DNA of 64,000 nucleotides from an uncultured Slackia sp. GTDB lineage: Bacteria; Actinomycetota; Coriobacteriia; Coriobacteriales; Eggerthellaceae. Location: contig NZ_CALUMA010000107.1 in assembly GCF_944321625.1 (NCBI RefSeq), forward strand, positions 1-64,000. The letters are read 5' to 3'. Shown piece after piece: positions 59,521-64,000 of this stretch (the first letter of the stretch is position 1; the number at the start of each line of letters is the position of its first letter). Below the pieces are notes generated by a model. The model searched no databases. It saw nothing but the letters and a program-made list of their open reading frames with translations, and was not told the DNA's origin. Position numbers and translations under genes: made by a program.

Positions 59521-60918
59521 ATGCTAAGGTCGCGTGGATTTGAAATCGCATGCGGCGTCGCCATGGTTCTTGCCGTTGCGGCCGCCGCCGCTTTTGCCGC
59601 GGGCTTCACCTTCGGCCTGACTCCGGCGTCGTCTTCCCCTGCTTACATGACCCGGCTCTTCGACGACAGCCGCGTGCATGAAGTGAATATCGTCATCGAC
59701 GACTGGGATGCGTTCATAGCGGCGGCGCCGGAAGAGGAGTACGCCGAATGTGATTTGGTCATCGATGGGGAGACGCTTGAGTCGGTGGGCATCCGCGCCA
59801 AGGGGAATAACTCCCGTCGTCTGGTCGAGGAGTATGGTTTGTCTCGTTACAGCCTCAAAGTGGAATTCGACCATTTCGCCGAAGGCGGGAGTTACCACGG
59901 CTTGGACAAGATGTCGCTCGATGCGGCGTTCCAGGACAACTCATATATGAAGAGCTATCTCGCGTTCGACATGATGGAGCATATGGGCGTACCTACTCCC
60001 GCCTCGAGCTATACCTGGGTGACGGTGAACGGCGAATCGTGGGGCCTTTTTCTTGCCATCGAAGAGCCCGAAGAGGCATTTGCGCAGCGCAATTTCGGTA
60101 TTGACCATGGGCAGCTGTATAAGCCCGACTATAAATCGCTCGAGGACGAGAATCACGACGTTCATCTGCGCTACGTGGGCGATGATCCCGCCTCGTATGA
60201 CAACATATTTCGTACAGCAAAGTTCGATCTGACGGATTCTGACAGGGAGAGAATGGTTGAGTCCCTTCGAATCCTTTCGACGGGGGAGGAGCTGGAGCAG
60301 GTCGTCGACGTCGATGAAGTGCTGCGCTATTTCGTGGTGCAGACGTTCGTGGTGAACCTTGACAGCTATCTGGGTCGCACAGGGCATAATTACTTCCTCT
60401 ATGAGGAGGAGGGCGTGCTTTCCATGATTCCGTGGGATTACAATCTGGCGTTCGCCACGTATTCGCTGGGCATGCCCGACCCCATCAACGATGCGGAGCT
60501 CTACGTGAACTATCCCATCGATACGCCCGCCGAAGGCGAAGTCATGTTCGATCGCCCGCTGTACCACAATCTCATGAAATACGGTGATTGCTTCGAGCGC
60601 TATCACGCGTACTACGCGGATTTCCTTGAGGGCTATTTCAAGAGCGGCACTTTTGAGGCGAAGGTGGCCGAGACGTATCGCATGATTGCTCCGTACGTAG
60701 AACGCGACCCGACGGCGTTCTGCTCATACGTGGACTTCGAGCTCGCCGTAGAAACCATCAGGGAGTTCTGCCTCCTTCGTGCGGAGAGCGTGCGCGGTCA
60801 GTTGGAGGGCACCATCCCTTCGACGATTGCCGAGCAGGCAGAGTTTCCCGATGCGCGCGTGGATGCTTCGAGCATCTGGATTCCCGACATGGGCGAAATA
60901 GCGGATTTAGAGGACTAG
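59521..60918 (+). CDS. CotH-like kinase family protein, membrane-anchored or secreted
   Basis: 465 residues. An N-terminal hydrophobic segment (IACGVAMVLAVAAAAAFAAGFTF) serves as signal or anchor. The CotH domain follows: VNIVIDDWDAF, VGIRAKGNNSRR, YSLKVEFDHF, LDKMSLDAAFQDNSYMKSYLAFDMM, GLFLAIEEPEEAF, and the catalytic-like NYFLYEEEGVLSMIPWDYNLAF. CotH proteins are atypical secreted protein kinases; here it would act on an envelope protein, possibly the tyrosine/serine-rich lipoprotein of the same operon. No good ribosome-binding site; it begins 10 bases after the DUF4956 stop. A very long hairpin follows. Confidence 0.88.
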   Translation: MLRSRGFEIACGVAMVLAVAAAAAFAAGFTFGLTPASSSPAYMTRLFDDSRVHEVNIVIDDWDAFIAAAPEEEYAECDLVIDGETLESVGIRAKGNNSRRLVEEYGLSRYSLKVEFDHFAEGGSYHGLDKMSLDAAFQDNSYMKSYLAFDMMEHMGVPTPASSYTWVTVNGESWGLFLAIEEPEEAFAQRNFGIDHGQLYKPDYKSLEDENHDVHLRYVGDDPASYDNIFRTAKFDLTDSDRERMVESLRILSTGEELEQVVDVDEVLRYFVVQTFVVNLDSYLGRTGHNYFLYEEEGVLSMIPWDYNLAFATYSLGMPDPINDAELYVNYPIDTPAEGEVMFDRPLYHNLMKYGDCFERYHAYYADFLEGYFKSGTFEAKVAETYRMIAPYVERDPTAFCSYVDFELAVETIREFCLLRAESVRGQLEGTIPSTIAEQAEFPDARVDASSIWIPDMGEIADLED

Positions 60919-60920
60919 GG

Positions 60921-60968
60921 CACGGGGGAGGGAGGAAGGGAAAGAGTTCCCTTCCTCCCTCCCCCGTG
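60921..60968. terminator. 22-bp perfect hairpin after the CotH-like gene
   Basis: Arms 60921-60942 and 60947-60968 are perfect complements (CACGGGGGAGGGAGG... with ...CCTCCCTCCCCCGTG) around AGAG, starting 3 bases after the stop. No T tract follows. Confidence 0.8.
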
Positions 60969-61314
60969 GACCCCCTCCCTCCTTCTCTTCGCTCCAGGGC
61001 GCATGGGAAACCGGATGATTGGGGATTCACTGCCCACTCTGGCGCACATCGCTTCGCTTGTGCGCGGTTCGCAGCTTTTGCTGGGGTTGGGGTGTTGCCA
61101 AGTGCCTCGAGCTTTGGGTTCGCGCTTCGCGCGGCGGAATTCGCTTCGATCTTCCGCGACTTGTAGGTGTCGGCTCGTCAACTAATCTAACCCCGGGTCG
61201 CGCGAAATGGCTTGGTGAGGTATCATTGCAGAAGCTTGAAGTTACTTATATGAAAGCGTGCGGCGCATCGGGGCTCGTTCGGGCGCTGCAGGCGTTTGCA
61301 CAAGGAGGAGAACA
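60969..61314. other. Intergenic region before the small membrane protein
   Basis: No gene or clear structure. Contains a TCGCTTGTGCGC/GCGCTTCGCGCGGCG-rich stretch with short inverted repeats. Confidence 0.35.
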
Positions 61315-61422
61315 ATGAGCTTTCTGCCCATGGAGGCAATCTGGATTATTGCCGCTGTCATCGTTATCATCATCGTCGCGTTCATCGCAAAGGGCTTCAT
61401 CGACGAGATGAAGAAGAAATAG
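61315..61422 (+). CDS. 35-residue single-helix membrane protein
   Basis: MSFLPMEAIWIIAAVIVIIIVAFIAKGFIDEMKKK: a strong ribosome-binding site (AAGGAGGAG, 5 bases before ATG), one transmembrane helix of ~20 residues, and a lysine-rich cytosolic end. The composition and the start signal support a real gene. The family is not recognised. It lies upstream of the sortase gene with ~125 bases between them. Confidence 0.7.
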   Translation: MSFLPMEAIWIIAAVIVIIIVAFIAKGFIDEMKKK

Positions 61423-61547
61423 CGTGCGCTCGCCTCGGTCATTTGACAAGAAAATGACGCAGAGGTTTGGCAAAGCGATGTATTCGGGCGGGATATGTCC
61501 TTTCAGGGGCGTGTCCCGCCTTTGCGTTATCTATCATGGGAGCCACT

Positions 61548-62837
61548 ATGAACTCACGTGACGAACAACCCTATCGCGGCAGGCACGCACGGCCCGCTTC
61601 AGGCGCGTCCCAGGACGCCCGTCGCGGCGCGCCCACGAGCGCTCCACAAGGGGGGCGCCGTGTGCCGCCTGCGTCAAACGCTTCTCATTCGGCGGATTTT
61701 GGCGCGCGTCAGACGAGCGGCGCGCGACCGCCGTATGGCCAGCCGGCGCAGTCTCGCTCCGGCAATCGAGCTCGCCCCGGCCAAGCTCGTCCCGCCTCGA
61801 GTGGCGTGCTGCCTCCAGTCAATCCCCCTGCCGACCAGTGGGACGTGAGTGGCGTCTCAACCAACGCCGCGCAAAACTTCAATACCTACTCGCGGGCCAA
61901 TTACGGCCGTCAGATGATGGATTCGCGCAACCGCGGCAAGCGTCGCATATGGACGGTCGTATTGGTGATCGCTTCGCTCGTGCTGGTGGCGTGCCTGGCA
62001 ATTTTGGGCGTTATCGCTTGGGGCTACTACAGCGGTACCAGGACCTACGACGAAATCGCCCAAAGCGCTAACGTGGCCACCGAGGCAAATGCGCTTGCCG
62101 ACATGACGGTGGATTGGGATGCGCTTCTGGCGCAGAATCCCGATACCGTCGCATGGATCTACATGCCGGGTACCTCTATCGACTATCCCGTGGTGCGGGG
62201 CGATTCCGACGAGGAGTATCTACGCAAAGATTTCGCCGGAAACGAAGGCGGCATCGTGAGCAAGGGCGCCATCTTCCTTTCCGTGGTGAACAGCCCCGAT
62301 TTCTCCGACGACAACAACTTCATCTATGGCCACAACATGAACGACGACACGATGTTCGCGCATCTCGTGGCCATGGAGGACCAGGCGGCCTTCGACGCGG
62401 CGCGCACATTCTACGTGTTTACGCCTACCTGCAACTACCGCTGCACCACGCTCGCGCTCGACGTGGTTGCCAATACCGAAACGTCCATCATCCAGCCGAC
62501 GTTTGCCGATTCGGCGACGCTGGCCCAATACGCCCAGGAACGCATAGATGCGGCTACCGCCAAGGCGACCGATGTCGACCTGGGCAGCATCTCCAAGATG
62601 TTCACGCTCATCACGTGCGGCGACGATTATGCGACCACGCGTGCGGTGCTGTTCGGCGGTGTGGTGGAAACCGCGGTTCCTACGAATGCCCAAACGGCAG
62701 AAACGCAGGAATCGAGCGATCAGGGTGACGAGGCCGGCCAGCAAGAGGGCGACCAGTCCGGTGGCGCTTCGGGCGAGGGCCAGGATGCCGCGTCCGACGA
62801 GGCGGCAGACGGCGGAGAGAATCAGCAAGCGGCCTAG
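61548..62837 (+). CDS. srtB: Class B sortase
   Basis: 429 residues. A ~125-residue proline/arginine/serine-rich cytosolic N-terminal arm precedes one membrane helix (WTVVLVIASLVLVACLAILGVIAWGYY). The catalytic domain has the sortase B pattern: NPDTVAWIYMPGTSIDYPVVRGDSDEEYLRKDF, the histidine in NFIYGHNM, the cysteine in TLITCG and the arginine in ATTRAVLFG. An acidic Gln/Glu/Gly-rich tail of ~60 residues follows. Sortases cleave sorting signals and join proteins to the wall or into pili. Whether it acts on the LPTTG protein at 13650 is uncertain, since class B enzymes prefer NPxTN-type signals. The start was set at the ATG preceded by GGGAG. Confidence 0.9.
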   Translation: MNSRDEQPYRGRHARPASGASQDARRGAPTSAPQGGRRVPPASNASHSADFGARQTSGARPPYGQPAQSRSGNRARPGQARPASSGVLPPVNPPADQWDVSGVSTNAAQNFNTYSRANYGRQMMDSRNRGKRRIWTVVLVIASLVLVACLAILGVIAWGYYSGTRTYDEIAQSANVATEANALADMTVDWDALLAQNPDTVAWIYMPGTSIDYPVVRGDSDEEYLRKDFAGNEGGIVSKGAIFLSVVNSPDFSDDNNFIYGHNMNDDTMFAHLVAMEDQAAFDAARTFYVFTPTCNYRCTTLALDVVANTETSIIQPTFADSATLAQYAQERIDAATAKATDVDLGSISKMFTLITCGDDYATTRAVLFGGVVETAVPTNAQTAETQESSDQGDEAGQQEGDQSGGASGEGQDAASDEAADGGENQQAA

Positions 62838-62916
62838 CGCACAAGACAAGGCAGTCGAGTGAAGCGCATCGTGCAGGACGGGGCGCTTCGACATAGAAGA
62901 AAGAGGGTAGACACCT

Positions 62917-64000
62917 GTGGCGACGTCCATCTTTCCCGGCGAGGCGCCGGACCGTCCCGAGGAGGAATGCGCGGTATTCGGCGTGTATTCCCAGACCGAC
63001 GATGTTGCAAGGCTTACGTGTTTCGGCTTGCAGGCGCTGCAGCACCGTGGCCAGGAGAGCGCGGGTATCGCGGTGGGCGATGGCGAAACCGTGACCGTCA
63101 CCAAGGATTTGGGGCTGGTCACGCAGGTGTTCGACGAGAGCGCGCTTGCGGCGCTCAAGGGGCGCGTCGCGGTGGGCCATTGCCGCTATGCCACCAGCGG
63201 AGGCGCCTCGTGGATGAGCGCGCAGCCTCATATGTCCGCCATCGACGAAGTGCTTATCGCGCTCGCGCATAACGGCACGCTCGTGAACACCAACAGCATC
63301 CGCGCCGACCTCATCGCCAAAGGCGTTCAGTTCCGCTCCAACACCGATAGCGAGGTCGCGTGCCAGGTCATCGGCTACGTGACGCGCGAGACCCATCACC
63401 TGACCGACGGCATCCAGCGCGCCATGGAAACCATTGAGGGCGCCTACGCCATGGTGCTCGCCAGCCCCACGGCGCTCTACGCTTTCCGCGACCCGCACGG
63501 CATCCGCCCGCTATGCCTGGGCAAGCTGCCTGGCGATCGCGGCTGGGTAGTGTCGTCGGAGACCTGCGGCCTTGATATCGTGGGTGCCGAGTTTGTGCGC
63601 GACGTGAACCCCGGCGAGATCATCCGCATCAATGAGACGGGCATCTCAACGCTGCAGGCGGTTCAGCCCGCCGAACCGCGCGGCTGCATTTTCGAGTACG
63701 TGTATTTCGCCCGCCCCGATTCGGTGATCGACGGGCAGAGCGTCTATCAGGCGCGTCGCGCCATGGGCCGCGTGCTGGCGCGCGAGGCTCCGGTGGATGC
63801 CGATCTGGTACTGGGCGTGCCCGACTCCGGCGTGCCCGGGGCGCTGGGCTACGCCGAGGCAAGCGGACTCGAGTTTACCGACGGCATCGTGAAAAACCGC
63901 TACGTGGGCCGCACGTTCATCCAGCCCACGCAGGAAATGCGCCAGATGGGCATCCGCATCAAGCTCAATCCGCTGCCCAGCGTGCTGCGCGGCAAGCGCA
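62917..64000 (+). CDS. purF: Amidophosphoribosyltransferase, N-terminal part (3' end outside window)
   Basis: The frame is open to the last base (361 codons visible). A 17-residue propeptide (MATSIFPGEAPDRPEEE) precedes the nucleophile Cys18 in ECAVFGVYS, followed by glutaminase-domain motifs LQHRGQESAGIAV, GHCRYATSG and AHNGTLVN, and FRDPHGIRPLCLG. The phosphoribosyltransferase domain begins with EYVYFARPDS and VLGVPDSGVPGALGYA. PurF makes phosphoribosylamine from PRPP and glutamine, the first step of purine synthesis. It begins with GTG, 9 bases after GAGGG. The propeptide and pattern are of the Bacillus-type, iron-sulfur-containing class, but the C-terminal cysteines lie beyond the window. 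Confidence 0.95.
   Translation, partial: MATSIFPGEAPDRPEEECAVFGVYSQTDDVARLTCFGLQALQHRGQESAGIAVGDGETVTVTKDLGLVTQVFDESALAALKGRVAVGHCRYATSGGASWMSAQPHMSAIDEVLIALAHNGTLVNTNSIRADLIAKGVQFRSNTDSEVACQVIGYVTRETHHLTDGIQRAMETIEGAYAMVLASPTALYAFRDPHGIRPLCLGKLPGDRGWVVSSETCGLDIVGAEFVRDVNPGEIIRINETGISTLQAVQPAEPRGCIFEYVYFARPDSVIDGQSVYQARRAMGRVLAREAPVDADLVLGVPDSGVPGALGYAEASGLEFTDGIVKNRYVGRTFIQPTQEMRQMGIRIKLNPLPSVLRGKR

Overview
The window looks like a chromosome segment of a high-GC, anaerobic gut-type actinobacterium of the class Coriobacteriia, most likely Eggerthellaceae. This is inferred from family content: a Tat-exported flavoprotein reductase beside a multi-membrane-segment LuxR regulator, three CaiB/BaiF CoA-transferases, several MFS carriers of one type, an L-lactate permease, and a basic amino-acid uptake system. 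No rRNA, tRNA, CRISPR array or insertion sequence was found. The first gene (EF-G-like) and the last (purF) are cut by the window edges.

Layout. 1-5.5 kb: tail of an EF-G-like GTPase, a decayed copy of a DEAD-box helicase tail, a membrane LuxR regulator convergent with a Tat lipoprotein flavoprotein reductase, and a remnant of a DUF4143 ATPase. 5.5-13.5 kb: DEAD-box RNA helicase, small holin-like membrane protein, HNH protein, lactate permease, and an rRNA uracil methyltransferase that seems to be made from a leaderless mRNA. 13.6-18.9 kb: LPxTG surface protein, cysK, maf, tilS. 19.0-23.8 kb: a polar amino-acid ABC transporter with two paralogous binding proteins. Each binding-protein gene has its own promoter, a tiny arginine-rich leader peptide and an intrinsic terminator, so this looks like arginine-sensing attenuation in duplicate. 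24.1-25.2 kb: an MBL-fold hydrolase.

25.3-56.1 kb is the most striking part. It encodes the alternative sigma factor RpoN (sigma-54) and, 30 bases downstream, a GAFTGA-type enhancer-binding activator. Nine -24/-12 sigma-54 promoters lie in front of the neighbouring transcription units: three CoA-transferases, three MFS carriers, an unknown protein, an operon (2,4-dienoyl-CoA-reductase-like flavoenzyme, enoyl-CoA hydratase, CoA ligase, acyl-CoA dehydrogenase, DinB-like protein), and a GNAT-glutamine-amidotransferase/ATP-grasp pair. Together these look like one locus for importing, CoA-activating and reducing one or more unsaturated or hydroxylated acids, comparable in logic to cai (carnitine) and bai (bile acid) clusters, with its own sigma factor inside it. 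Sigma-54 is generally regarded as absent from most Actinobacteria, which makes the arrangement notable. Exceptions inside the region are a single-chain restriction-modification enzyme of lower GC and a BTAD-type regulator divergent from a fourth MFS carrier.

56.2-64 kb: a BrnT/BrnA toxin-antitoxin pair, a cell-envelope group (disordered lipoprotein, VTC-domain protein, DUF4956 membrane protein, CotH-like protein), a 35-residue membrane protein, a class B sortase, and the start of purF.
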